Assembly: GCA_025774425.1 (NCBI GenBank)
Contig: JALGWA010000017.1
Span: 1 to 17,038, forward strand
Direction: 5' to 3'
Length of the DNA: 17,038 nt
DNA from: a bacterium
GTDB lineage: Bacteria; Arandabacterota; Arandabacteria; Arandabacterales; JALGWA01
In this document: piece after piece, positions 6,991 to 14,704 of the stretch
Layout: every line of letters begins with the position of its first letter
Numbering within the stretch: position 1 is the first letter of the stretch
Program-made: the position numbers and the translations under genes
The notes under the pieces: model-generated
Seen by the model: the letters and a program-made list of their open reading frames with translations, nothing else
Database searches by the model: none
Told to the model about the DNA's origin: nothing

Positions 6991-7161
6991 AGCCGCTCGG
7001 GGCGCCGGCGGGGGACCTTCGGTGCTCGGCGGCGCCCGGGACAGAAGTGGCTGCCCGCCGGGTGGGGACGTCCCCGGGAACTATTCGATGTTGCGGTGGT
7101 CCGTATGTCTGGTAGGATGGTGCGCATGAGACGCGTCAAGAGGCATATGCCGGGAGCGCTC
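6991..7161 (+). repeat. Leader element copy 2 (upstream of thioredoxin-like gene)
   Basis: 171 bp matching 4219-4390. It keeps the hairpin arms (6996-7006 and 7031-7040), a second inverted repeat centred on GGGGACGTCCCC (about 7058-7078), the promoter-like hexamers and the MRRVKR signal-peptide start. It is inserted between a phosphoesterase and an unrelated thioredoxin-fold gene. Confidence 0.8.
7091..7118 (+). promoter_or_regulatory. Predicted promoter of the thioredoxin-like gene, possibly leaderless
   Basis: TTGCGG (7091-7096), 16 nt, TAGGAT (7113-7118), aligned with 4320-4347. The expected start falls at about 7125-7126, on ATG 7126. No Shine-Dalgarno is visible before ATG 7105, 7117 or 7126. 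Confidence 0.35.
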
Positions 7162-8232
7162 GCTGTCGCGCTTTTCGTCCTCGCGCTGTCGGCGCCTTCG
7201 GGCGGCCGCGCGGAGGCGGAGGAGGGAGCCGCGCCGATCGCCGGCCCCGCGGCGGCGCCGGACTTCCTGATCCGCGAGTGCGTGCATGCAGACTCCATCC
7301 ATCTCGCGGACTATCTCGACGGACCGGTGCTCCTCATGTTCTATGACGGGGGCCTCGTCACCAACATCCATGCGTTGCGCTACGCGAGGGAGTGGGACAG
7401 GCGCTACCGGGGCGACGGCCTGAGCATCATCGCCGTACACGCACCCCTTTTCGAACCCTCCAAGGTCCTCACGAATGCGATCGAGGTCGTGGGCGCCTCG
7501 GGCGCGGCCTTCCCTGTGGGCTTCGACATGGAAAGGCGGGTTTACGATCTCTACGGCGTCTCGAGCCTGCCCGCCTTCGTGCTGATCCGGCCGGGAGGCG
7601 CGATAGCGGCGCGCATCTCCGGCGAGAAGGCATACGCCGATGTCGAGCGGGCCATACAGGACGAGCTCAGGCGCTTGAGGCCCGGCACCGTGCTCCCGCT
7701 CATCGCCAAGCCCTTCAGGCCGTGGGACGACCCCGGCGCTGACCTCTTGAAACCCACGCCGTTGACCCGCCTCGGCTATGCGTCCGGCAACATAGCCAAC
7801 GCCGACTCCGGCCTTTACGACGAGTTCGGCGAATACGGAGACCCCGGGGACAGGATGCGGGGCGCCGTCTTCCTCGACGGCAACTGGAAGGTCGGTGCGT
7901 ACTCGGTCTCCTACAGCGACTCCCTCGGGCGGGGCGGAAGCCGCATGCGCATCATCTACAGCGGCAAGGCCGTGTGGATACTCCCGGCCTTCGAAAGCGG
8001 CCGAATACCCAGGGTCTATGTCAAGCAGGACCGCTCCTACCTGCCCGCCGACGCCTGGGGGAAGGACATAGAGGGAGACCAGGCCGGCAGGCCCTACATA
8101 CGGACGGCCTATTCGATACCTTGCCAGATCGTGGACAACCCGGCCTTCGGGACGCATCAGCTGGAGATCATACCCGCCGAGGGCGACGTTTCTTTCTACT
8201 ATCTGTTTTTCGAGGCCGCCGCCCGAAAATAG
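7126..8232 (+). CDS. Exported DipZ-type thioredoxin-fold protein lacking CXXC
   Basis: 368 residues from ATG 7126 (ATG 7105 or 7117 would add a few). Signal peptide at ~1-27, with the first residues shared with the phosphoesterase at 4355. Residues ~48-185 resemble the TlpA/DipZ thioredoxin domain: an LLMFYD strand, IIAVHAPLFE, a conserved cis-Pro site SSLPAFVLI (Pro149) and a GEKAYADVERAIQ helix. The position of the redox CXXC is occupied by DGGLVTN (74-80), so no thiol-disulfide chemistry is expected. Residues ~205-368 (LGYASGNIAN, a GNWKVG strand, then an antiparallel beta region with aromatic strands) match the C-terminal domain following thioredoxin in DipZ proteins, with a likely carbohydrate-binding-like fold. 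The DsbD-type membrane half of DipZ is absent. It overlaps the convergent kinase gene by 65 bp. A binding or chaperone role is inferred. Confidence 0.82.
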   Translation: MRRVKRHMPGALAVALFVLALSAPSGGRAEAEEGAAPIAGPAAAPDFLIRECVHADSIHLADYLDGPVLLMFYDGGLVTNIHALRYAREWDRRYRGDGLSIIAVHAPLFEPSKVLTNAIEVVGASGAAFPVGFDMERRVYDLYGVSSLPAFVLIRPGGAIAARISGEKAYADVERAIQDELRRLRPGTVLPLIAKPFRPWDDPGADLLKPTPLTRLGYASGNIANADSGLYDEFGEYGDPGDRMRGAVFLDGNWKVGAYSVSYSDSLGRGGSRMRIIYSGKAVWILPAFESGRIPRVYVKQDRSYLPADAWGKDIEGDQAGRPYIRTAYSIPCQIVDNPAFGTHQLEIIPAEGDVSFYYLFFEAAARK

Positions 8233-11200
8233 GCTTGCCCCGGTAGGGCAGCCTGACGCGCACCACCGTGCCCTCCCCCAGCCGGCTGGCGATCACGATC
8301 TCCCCCCCGTAGGCGTCCATTATCCCCTTGGAGATCGCCAGGCCGAGGCCCGAGCCGTGCGTCTTGGTGGAGAAGCTGGGCTCGAACAGCCTGTCCGAGT
8401 TCTCGCGCGGGATGCCGCAGCCCGTATCGGCGAACGAGACTTCCACGAACTCCGCCATGCCCTCCTCCTGGGCGGGCCGACTCGACACGACGAAGTCGTA
8501 CGCCCCGTCCGCTCTCCCCCGCCTTCCGACGCGGGAGGCGACGCGGAGCGTGCCCCCCTCCGGCATGGCCTGGACGGCGTTCTCGATGATGTTGAGAAAC
8601 ACCCGCTTCATCTCGTCGCGGTCCACTTCTACGGGAGGTATCACGACGAGCAGGTCTTTCCTTATCTCGATGCTTCCCATCAGCGCGCGTTCGTACTGCG
8701 CCAGGCTCTCGTTGACAAGGTCATTGATATCGACCGATTCGACCTTGCGCTCGGGCATGCGCGAGAACCGCGAGAACTCCACGGCGATCCGCCTCAACGA
8801 CTCGATCTGCTCGACGATCACGGCCACCCCGTCTTCGAGGATTTCGCCGAAGTCCTCCTTGCCGTCGCGATGGGCCTGGAGGAGCTGCTGCGCCGAGAGT
8901 TTCATCGGCGTCAAGGGGTTCTTGATCTCGTGAGCGACCTGCCTCGCCATCTCGCTCCACGCCGTCAGCTTCTTGGACTTGATGAGCTCGCTTATGTCCT
9001 CGAAGACTATCACCTTGCCCAGCGTCCTCCTGCGCGCATCCTTCATCCTCGAGCCGACCGCTCTCAGCGTCATCACCGTTCCGTCGCGGCGCGCGAAACT
9101 CATTTCCTCCCTCACCACGTCTTCCCGCCCGAGCCGCCTGATCACCTCCGCGAGCCCGCCGGCGCCGGCCCTCGACAGCAGCGTCCCGGCGTCCCGCCCG
9201 CGGGCGTTCTTGCTCTTGACGCCGAGTATTCGCTCGGCGGCGCTGTTGAACGCCGCGATACGGCCGCGCCTGTCGGTCGAGACGATGCCCGCACCGACGT
9301 TGCTCAGAATGGTCTCGATGTAGCGCTTGCGCTCATTGAGCGCCTTCCTGCTCCTGCCGAGAGCCGTGGTCATCTTGTTGAACGACGCGACGAGATCGCC
9401 TATCTCGTCATCGCCGGTCCTGGGGATGGTGACGCTGAGATCGCCGGAGCTGACCCTCATGGTACCCTGTATCAGCCGCCTTACCGGGGTCGAGATGCGG
9501 CGTGCGACGACGAGGCCCACGGCGAAGACGATGCCGACGATCAGCACGAGAAGGTAGGTGATGGCCGACACCGTCCACTCGAGGCGCCTGCCGACGTCGT
9601 CCTTGGCGAAGACCAGCGGCACGGAGACGGCGCCCACCGGCCCGCCGCCGACCCCCCTGAGCGGGCTGTACCCGATGACGAGATCTGCGGCCCCTATCCT
9701 CTCCCATGCATAGTGGACTTCCCTGCCCCCGAGCAGGCACTCGACATAGGCGTCGGGCGAGACCCTGTCCTGCATCAGCTCGGCGATGAACACCTCGCGC
9801 TTGCTCGTCGCCACGAGCGCCGGAGACCCGTAGAAGTTGATGTCGCGGCCCAGCTGCGCCGAGATTTCCCGCGCGACCCCGTCGTCGATCCGGCGCGCCA
9901 CGAAGGCGCATCCCCGGATGCGCTCGGGGAAGAGCATATCGCGCACGGGAACGACGACCTTGCCGCTCAGGCCGTCCTCGAGGTCATAGTAGTAGTACGG
10001 CCGGCCGGTGGCCAACACGGACTCGACGAGGTCCGCCGGCACCCGCGGCTCCCCGAACCCGGCAAGCGGCGCGCCGCGGGCGTCGAACACGGCCGCCGAG
10101 ACCTCCGGGCTCACCAGCATGGCGAGAATGGAGGGCTCCTCCATCAGCTCGTCTATGAGGATGGGGTTTTGCGCGAGGTGCATGGCCTCGTCCATGACCA
10201 TCCTCTCAAGGGAGAGCTCGGCGAGCCTCAGGCTCTCCCCGGCCTTCGACTCCATCACCTCGCGGAGCCGCTTGCTGAGATAGCCCCGGCTCATGACGCC
10301 GAGAATGAGCGTCGGCACCGTCGCTATGAGAACGAAGGCGAGGGCGAGCCGCCTCGCGTAACTCCGCCTGACGCGGGGATACGGAAGTCCGCGCGCGGCG
10401 CGCACGAGCCGCCTCAGCCCGGCCGCCGACCCCGCGAAGGCGAGGACGAGCAGCGCGAAAAGCAGGTTGGTCACGGTCACCACCATGAAGTAAACGGCCA
10501 TCTCGCTCGGCGTCAGCCGCCTCAGGCTGAAGAGGACGCCGTCGGCCTGGCCGCCGACGGGACGGAAGTAGGATTCAAGAGAGCTTCCGGCGACCTCGTG
10601 GCGCAACCAGCCGCCGCCGGGTCCGAGGTCCTCGAGGCCGGTGACGCGGCTCCCGACTTCGAAGTCGGGAGCGGTGCTCTCCACTATGCGCATGTCGGAG
10701 ACGCGAGAGGCGGCGTAAGCGGGTGCAGCGCCCGCGTCGCCCCGCACGGAGGAGACCGCCTGGAAGAAAGTCGTCTTGCGCCCGGCCATCGATTCGAGGT
10801 CATCGTAGAGGCAGGGTAGCGATACGACCACGCTGCCGAGGTAATCGTCGTCGCGGAAGATCGGGACCACGCCGAGGTAGAGGTCGACCTCGCGCCCCCC
10901 GACATTCGTCCTCCTGGCGATGCGCGTGGGGAAGCGGGAAAATCTCGCTTCGCGCACCAGGCCTTCGAGCTCGGTGAACTCGCCCATCTCGTCCACCGAA
11001 AACCTGCCGGCTTCGTGGCCGTTTCCATCGAGTATGTAGACGCCCGAAAGGCCGTCGTACTTGCCCACGAGTGTGCTGGCCCAGAGTCTCAGGGCTTCCG
11101 CGTCGAAGTCCACATCGCCCGCGGCCAGCGCCTCCTCGATCCCAGCATCCCCCAGCACTCCCCTCACTGTGCCGTCCAGCACCGCCGCCCTCCACTCGTC

Positions 11201-13018
11201 GGTACGGGCGCCGACCTCGTCGGCGGCGACCTCTATCGCCTCGCGACCGCGCGCGTAGAAGTCATCGACGGCGAGCGGGAACTGCAACAGCGAAGCGCCG
11301 ATCACGAAGCCGACCGTCAGGGCCACGAGGCCGACGCTCGGTCTCAGGAAACCGGGGTCGATCTTGCGCGTCCGCAAAGCGTCGATGACGACCGCCCCGG
11401 CGAGGCAAAGCACCGCGGACACGAGCAGGCGCCACGCCCCCCCCGTCGCCACGATAACCGCGGCGAAGACGAGGAAGAGGCCCCCCGCCGCGGTGACGGG
11501 CCGCGACCCGCGACCTAGGGCGGCGGGCCCGCGCCGCATCGAGGCCGCGGCCCAGGCGACGAGCGCGGCGCCGGCGAGCAGCACGCCGACGCTCAACATG
11601 AAGAGCCCCGCCTTCATGGCTATCTCCGACCAGGAAAGCGTCACCGGCGAGAGCGAGAGGAGATGCAGCGAGGTGTCGGCGTACACGGCGCCGAGAAAGC
11701 GGTCGCAGACGGCGATGAAGCCCGAAGCCAGGGCCGCGCCGACGACGCCGAGCATGGCCGAGGGCAGGCCGTCCCCGCTCATCCGGCCCGCCCGCCCCCT
11801 CCGGCGTCTCGAGCGCTCCACCCAGGTGACGATCATGACGGCGAGGGCCGCGCATGCGAACAGCATGGAGAGCGCGAAGTCGGCCGGCGACCGGAGCAGG
11901 TCGCCCGGAACACGCGTCGCATAGGAGCAGGGGGTGAACGCCCCGAGAGCCGACAGCATGAGGGGCGACCTCAGGGCCGAGAGTCCCAGCCTCAGGCCGG
12001 CGAGCGCCAGGGAGAAGAGCGCGGCGTTGCGGAGGCGCGCCAGCCTCGCCCGCGGCCCGAGCAGCCTGCGGCCGAGGCGCACGCACGCGACGACCAGAAG
12101 GGCCAAGACCGCCACCGCTGCGGGAAAGAGACCGCGCCGCACGAGGAGGCCCCTCTCCCCGGCCGGGTCGCGCCCATGCACCGTCAACGTCCCGGCGGGC
12201 TGCCCACCCTCAAGGAGGAACGGCCCGGAGACGGCGAAGCCCCCCGTCGCCGGCGGCGGCTCCCCGCCCGGGGGTGTGTAGGTCACCCTGAGGCCGACCT
12301 CGGCCGAGAGCCGCTCCGACAGGGAGCGGCCGACGCCATGCGGCAGCACGCCCGGGTACCTTGCCTCGATCATGCTGTAGGCATAGACTGCCCCGAGGCG
12401 CCGGCCGTCCACCTCGACGGGCCGGCCCGCCTCGAGCCAGTAACCCGTGGTGCTCTCCAGGAACCTCATGCGGGCGCCCGTCGGCACCGGCGCCCGCGCT
12501 TGCACCCGGCCCGGGAGCCTGCCCGCCCATGCGACGATCCGCCCTCCCTCATCCGCCGCCGCAAGGCCGGCCGGGCCCCCGAGACCGGGCTTCGATGACA
12601 AGACGGACTCCAGGTCCCCGAAAACCGCCCGGTAGTCGCGCGCCTCGAGTCCCCGGACCGTCGACTCGTCGGCCGCGGCCGCGGCCGCGAGGTCGGACAC
12701 GCCGGACGCTGTCGCGCCGAGCACGCCGAGAGACGCTTGGAGCGCCGCCGCGGCCTTGCCCGCCCGCACCTCCTCCCAGTTCCTGGTCTCGTATCGGATG
12801 TACTCGGCGGTCGACAAGTGGAACGCGAAGACGGCCGCGAGAAGCGCGAACCATGTGAGAAGCAGCCGGCGCCTGGCCCGGACGAGGCCCGCGACGCACA
12901 CGGCGAGAAGCGCGCCGGCCGCCCAGGCGGGCAGCAACGCCCAGCCGGTATAGACGTCCACGAACGCCGCCGCGGCGAGCAGAACCTCGAAAAGCAGGAC
13001 GAGAGATCTTCGCAACAC
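8168..13018 (-). CDS. Giant multi-membrane NtrY-like sensor histidine kinase
   Basis: 1616 residues from GTG 13018. The GTG is preferred because GGGA lies 6 nt upstream; a TTG at 13024 directly abuts that site. Layout: three membrane segments (~6-68); extracytoplasmic region 1 (~70-298); a block of about eight membrane segments (~300-580); extracytoplasmic region 2 (~580-840); membrane segments at ~840-863 and ~890-913; extracytoplasmic region 3 (~914-1147); a last segment (~1148-1176); HAMP (~1173-1228); PAS (~1243-1348); HisKA with phosphoacceptor His1363 in VAHEIKNPLTP; and a HATPase with N-box NIIENAVQAM, G1 DTGCGIP and G2 GSGLGLAIS. All catalytic boxes are intact, so an active kinase is expected. 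The tail is very basic and overlaps the convergent gene. It follows the DUF4783 gene by 32 bp, without its own visible promoter. The partner regulator and signal are unknown. Confidence 0.9.
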   Translation of the reverse strand: MLRRSLVLLFEVLLAAAAFVDVYTGWALLPAWAAGALLAVCVAGLVRARRRLLLTWFALLAAVFAFHLSTAEYIRYETRNWEEVRAGKAAAALQASLGVLGATASGVSDLAAAAAADESTVRGLEARDYRAVFGDLESVLSSKPGLGGPAGLAAADEGGRIVAWAGRLPGRVQARAPVPTGARMRFLESTTGYWLEAGRPVEVDGRRLGAVYAYSMIEARYPGVLPHGVGRSLSERLSAEVGLRVTYTPPGGEPPPATGGFAVSGPFLLEGGQPAGTLTVHGRDPAGERGLLVRRGLFPAAVAVLALLVVACVRLGRRLLGPRARLARLRNAALFSLALAGLRLGLSALRSPLMLSALGAFTPCSYATRVPGDLLRSPADFALSMLFACAALAVMIVTWVERSRRRRGRAGRMSGDGLPSAMLGVVGAALASGFIAVCDRFLGAVYADTSLHLLSLSPVTLSWSEIAMKAGLFMLSVGVLLAGAALVAWAAASMRRGPAALGRGSRPVTAAGGLFLVFAAVIVATGGAWRLLVSAVLCLAGAVVIDALRTRKIDPGFLRPSVGLVALTVGFVIGASLLQFPLAVDDFYARGREAIEVAADEVGARTDEWRAAVLDGTVRGVLGDAGIEEALAAGDVDFDAEALRLWASTLVGKYDGLSGVYILDGNGHEAGRFSVDEMGEFTELEGLVREARFSRFPTRIARRTNVGGREVDLYLGVVPIFRDDDYLGSVVVSLPCLYDDLESMAGRKTTFFQAVSSVRGDAGAAPAYAASRVSDMRIVESTAPDFEVGSRVTGLEDLGPGGGWLRHEVAGSSLESYFRPVGGQADGVLFSLRRLTPSEMAVYFMVVTVTNLLFALLVLAFAGSAAGLRRLVRAARGLPYPRVRRSYARRLALAFVLIATVPTLILGVMSRGYLSKRLREVMESKAGESLRLAELSLERMVMDEAMHLAQNPILIDELMEEPSILAMLVSPEVSAAVFDARGAPLAGFGEPRVPADLVESVLATGRPYYYYDLEDGLSGKVVVPVRDMLFPERIRGCAFVARRIDDGVAREISAQLGRDINFYGSPALVATSKREVFIAELMQDRVSPDAYVECLLGGREVHYAWERIGAADLVIGYSPLRGVGGGPVGAVSVPLVFAKDDVGRRLEWTVSAITYLLVLIVGIVFAVGLVVARRISTPVRRLIQGTMRVSSGDLSVTIPRTGDDEIGDLVASFNKMTTALGRSRKALNERKRYIETILSNVGAGIVSTDRRGRIAAFNSAAERILGVKSKNARGRDAGTLLSRAGAGGLAEVIRRLGREDVVREEMSFARRDGTVMTLRAVGSRMKDARRRTLGKVIVFEDISELIKSKKLTAWSEMARQVAHEIKNPLTPMKLSAQQLLQAHRDGKEDFGEILEDGVAVIVEQIESLRRIAVEFSRFSRMPERKVESVDINDLVNESLAQYERALMGSIEIRKDLLVVIPPVEVDRDEMKRVFLNIIENAVQAMPEGGTLRVASRVGRRGRADGAYDFVVSSRPAQEEGMAEFVEVSFADTGCGIPRENSDRLFEPSFSTKTHGSGLGLAISKGIMDAYGGEIVIASRLGEGTVVRVRLPYRGKPIFGRRPRKTDSRKKRRPRRV
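8232..8253. other. Inverted repeat at the convergent gene ends
   Basis: GGC-T-TGCCC, loop CGGTA, GGGCA-GCC, starting at the stop codon of the thioredoxin-like gene and lying inside the kinase coding region. There is no T-tract on either strand, so a terminator role is weakly supported. Confidence 0.3.
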
Positions 13019-13050
13019 TTTCAATCCCGCATGTTGCGGAGAGCGAAGAC

Positions 13051-13776
13051 CTATCCGGACGGGATGGCCCTGAGTTCGGAGATCACGTAACCGCCGTCTT
13101 CGCGCCTCAGCGACACGAAAACGACTTGCTTTCTCCGTGCGCCGTCCTGCGTGCGGTAGGCTCTTTCAAGAAGAATGTACGGTCGCGATCCCGGTTTCGC
13201 CTCTGCGGACGACTTGTCGACCTTGAGTTCGACCGTTCGGAAATCCTCGAGATAGTCGCTGAGCAGGTAGTAAGCCTGGCTCCTGGTGAAAAGCCCGCCG
13301 CGCGGCCCCCCATCCCCTAGGTCTATCCTCACCTTCGCCTTGCCGAGGTGTGTGCCGAACGGCTCGGCGCTGCTCTTCCTCCACCCCTCTTCCACCGCAC
13401 CCAGCACTTCGAGCGCCTCACTTGCCACGTTCCGAGAACCCGGCGCCTGCCGCGATTCGAGCGTGAGCTCTTCGCGAGTTGTGGTTCCGGCCCCCGCGTC
13501 ACTGACTGGTTGCGGGCTCTCTTCGGTAGCCCCCCGGCCTTCTTCCTCCCCCACACACAGACCCGTCAACAACACCGCCACAACGAGAAGGGAGACCGCG
13601 CTGGCTTTGAGTACCCAACTCATGATCGGGCTGCCCTCACTAGCGAGCAATTGCCGTGCCAGCCACCCGTCTCCGTTCTCCCCCTCCACTTCCCTGTAAA
13701 ACCGTCTCTTACGATACAATCCCGTCATGTATGCCTTCAAGGCTGTCCAGAAACGGGAAAACATGTCGCCTTTCAT
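13051..13776 (-). CDS. Membrane-anchored DUF4783-like (NTF2-fold) protein
   Basis: 241 residues from ATG 13776. A basic, aromatic N-terminal stretch (~1-51) precedes one membrane segment (~55-74, VLKASAVSLLVVAVLLTGL), then an acidic/Ser/Thr-rich linker to ~117. Residues ~118-241 resemble DUF4783: GGLFTRSQAYYLLSDYLEDF, then alternating strands ending in VVFVSLRREDGGYVISELRAI, an NTF2-like fold common in Bacteroidetes-type genomes. The predicted topology is N-in with an extracytoplasmic C-terminal domain. No lipobox fits Cys76 (Leu at -1). Alternative starts are Met5 (13764, with AAAGG upstream) and Met52 (13623), the latter making the membrane segment a signal peptide; a start at 13830 would overlap secF. 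It sits 20 bp after secF and 32 bp before the kinase start, so it probably belongs to the same operon and may assist the kinase or the envelope. Function unknown. Confidence 0.75.
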   Translation of the reverse strand: MKGDMFSRFWTALKAYMTGLYRKRRFYREVEGENGDGWLARQLLASEGSPIMSWVLKASAVSLLVVAVLLTGLCVGEEEGRGATEESPQPVSDAGAGTTTREELTLESRQAPGSRNVASEALEVLGAVEEGWRKSSAEPFGTHLGKAKVRIDLGDGGPRGGLFTRSQAYYLLSDYLEDFRTVELKVDKSSAEAKPGSRPYILLERAYRTQDGARRKQVVFVSLRREDGGYVISELRAIPSG

Positions 13777-13796
13777 GTACAGTCCGCTCGAGAAAC

Positions 13797-14693
13797 CTAG
13801 CGGCGCCTCGCCGGCGCCTTCTTGTTCCACTCCACGAGAATCGGGCTCGCCACGAAGATCGAGGAGTACGTACCGACCAGCACTCCTACGAGCAGCGCGA
13901 ACGAGAAGTCCCGGAGGACTTCACCGCCCATGAAGAAGAGGAACAACACCACAAGGAGCGTGGTCAGCGAAGTGATGACGGTCCTGCTCAGGGTCTCGTT
14001 GATGCTGGCGTTGACGACTTCGTCATAACGCTTCCTGTGATACTTCCGGAGATCCTCCCTTATCCTGTCGAAGACGACGATGGTGTCGTTGAGCGAGTAA
14101 CCGACGATGGTGAGGAACGCGGCGACGACCGCCAGCGAGATCTCCCTTCCGGTCAGCGAAAAGAGCCCGAGCGTCACAAGCACGTCATGGAGCAGTGTCA
14201 CGACCGCCGCCACGGCGAAGCGGAACTCGAAACGCCATGCGACGTATATGAGGATGCCGACAAGTGCGACGGCCACCGCCAGCGCGGCCTTCTTCGCAAG
14301 TTCCGAGCCTATCTTGGGACCCACGAGTTCCACGCGCCTGACATCGACGGCGGCCTCCGTGAAGTCCTTCCTGAGAGCGGCTATCAATTCCTGCGATACG
14401 TCCTTCTCCTGTTCATAGGGCGCGCGGATAAGGAACTCATCGCCCCCTGAGAACCTCTGGATCTCGACGTCGCCGTAACCGATCGTGTCCAGCGATGAGC
14501 GGACTTCCTCGGTCGTCACCTGGCGGTCGAACTTGACCTGCACCAGCACGCCGCCCTTGAAGTCGATGCTCAGGTCGGGCCCGCCGTGGACGGCGAGGGA
14601 TACGAGGCCCGCGCCGATCAGGACCGCGGAGAAGATGAACGCCGTCTTGCGCCTGCCGATGAAGTCAAAATCCGGTTTCGTGAAGAATCGCAT
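13797..14693 (-). CDS. secF: Protein translocase subunit SecF
   Basis: 298 residues, the usual length for separate SecF. TM1 lies at ~16-35, followed by the SIDFKGG signature (~42-48), then a periplasmic P1-like region (~50-125) and five C-terminal membrane helices. Conserved stretches include VGPKIGSELAKKA, LLHDVLVTLGLF and the motif VGYSLNDTIVVFDRIRE. With SecD it forms the membrane complex that uses the proton-motive force to help pull preproteins through SecYEG. ATG 14693 is chosen because GAGGT lies 5 nt upstream inside the 11-bp gap after secD; the longer frame reaching 16358 is secD read in another frame. A basic KKAPARRR tail ends the protein. Confidence 0.97.
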   Translation of the reverse strand: MRFFTKPDFDFIGRRKTAFIFSAVLIGAGLVSLAVHGGPDLSIDFKGGVLVQVKFDRQVTTEEVRSSLDTIGYGDVEIQRFSGGDEFLIRAPYEQEKDVSQELIAALRKDFTEAAVDVRRVELVGPKIGSELAKKAALAVAVALVGILIYVAWRFEFRFAVAAVVTLLHDVLVTLGLFSLTGREISLAVVAAFLTIVGYSLNDTIVVFDRIREDLRKYHRKRYDEVVNASINETLSRTVITSLTTLLVVLFLFFMGGEVLRDFSFALLVGVLVGTYSSIFVASPILVEWNKKAPARRR

Positions 14694-14704
14694 TATGGAC
14701 CTCG

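Noticed and set aside
6172..7104. Open frame running into the thioredoxin-like gene from inside the second phosphoesterase
   Set aside because: It is out of frame with the clear phosphoesterase; only the portion from about 7105 onward is real.
8357..10819. 820-codon plus-strand open frame opposite the kinase
   Set aside because: Antisense shadow of the kinase HAMP/PAS/HisKA region, produced by high GC; no domains or membrane pattern of its own.
13549..13570. Lipoprotein signal at Cys76 of the DUF4783 protein
   Set aside because: The residue before Cys is Leu, which does not fit a lipobox.
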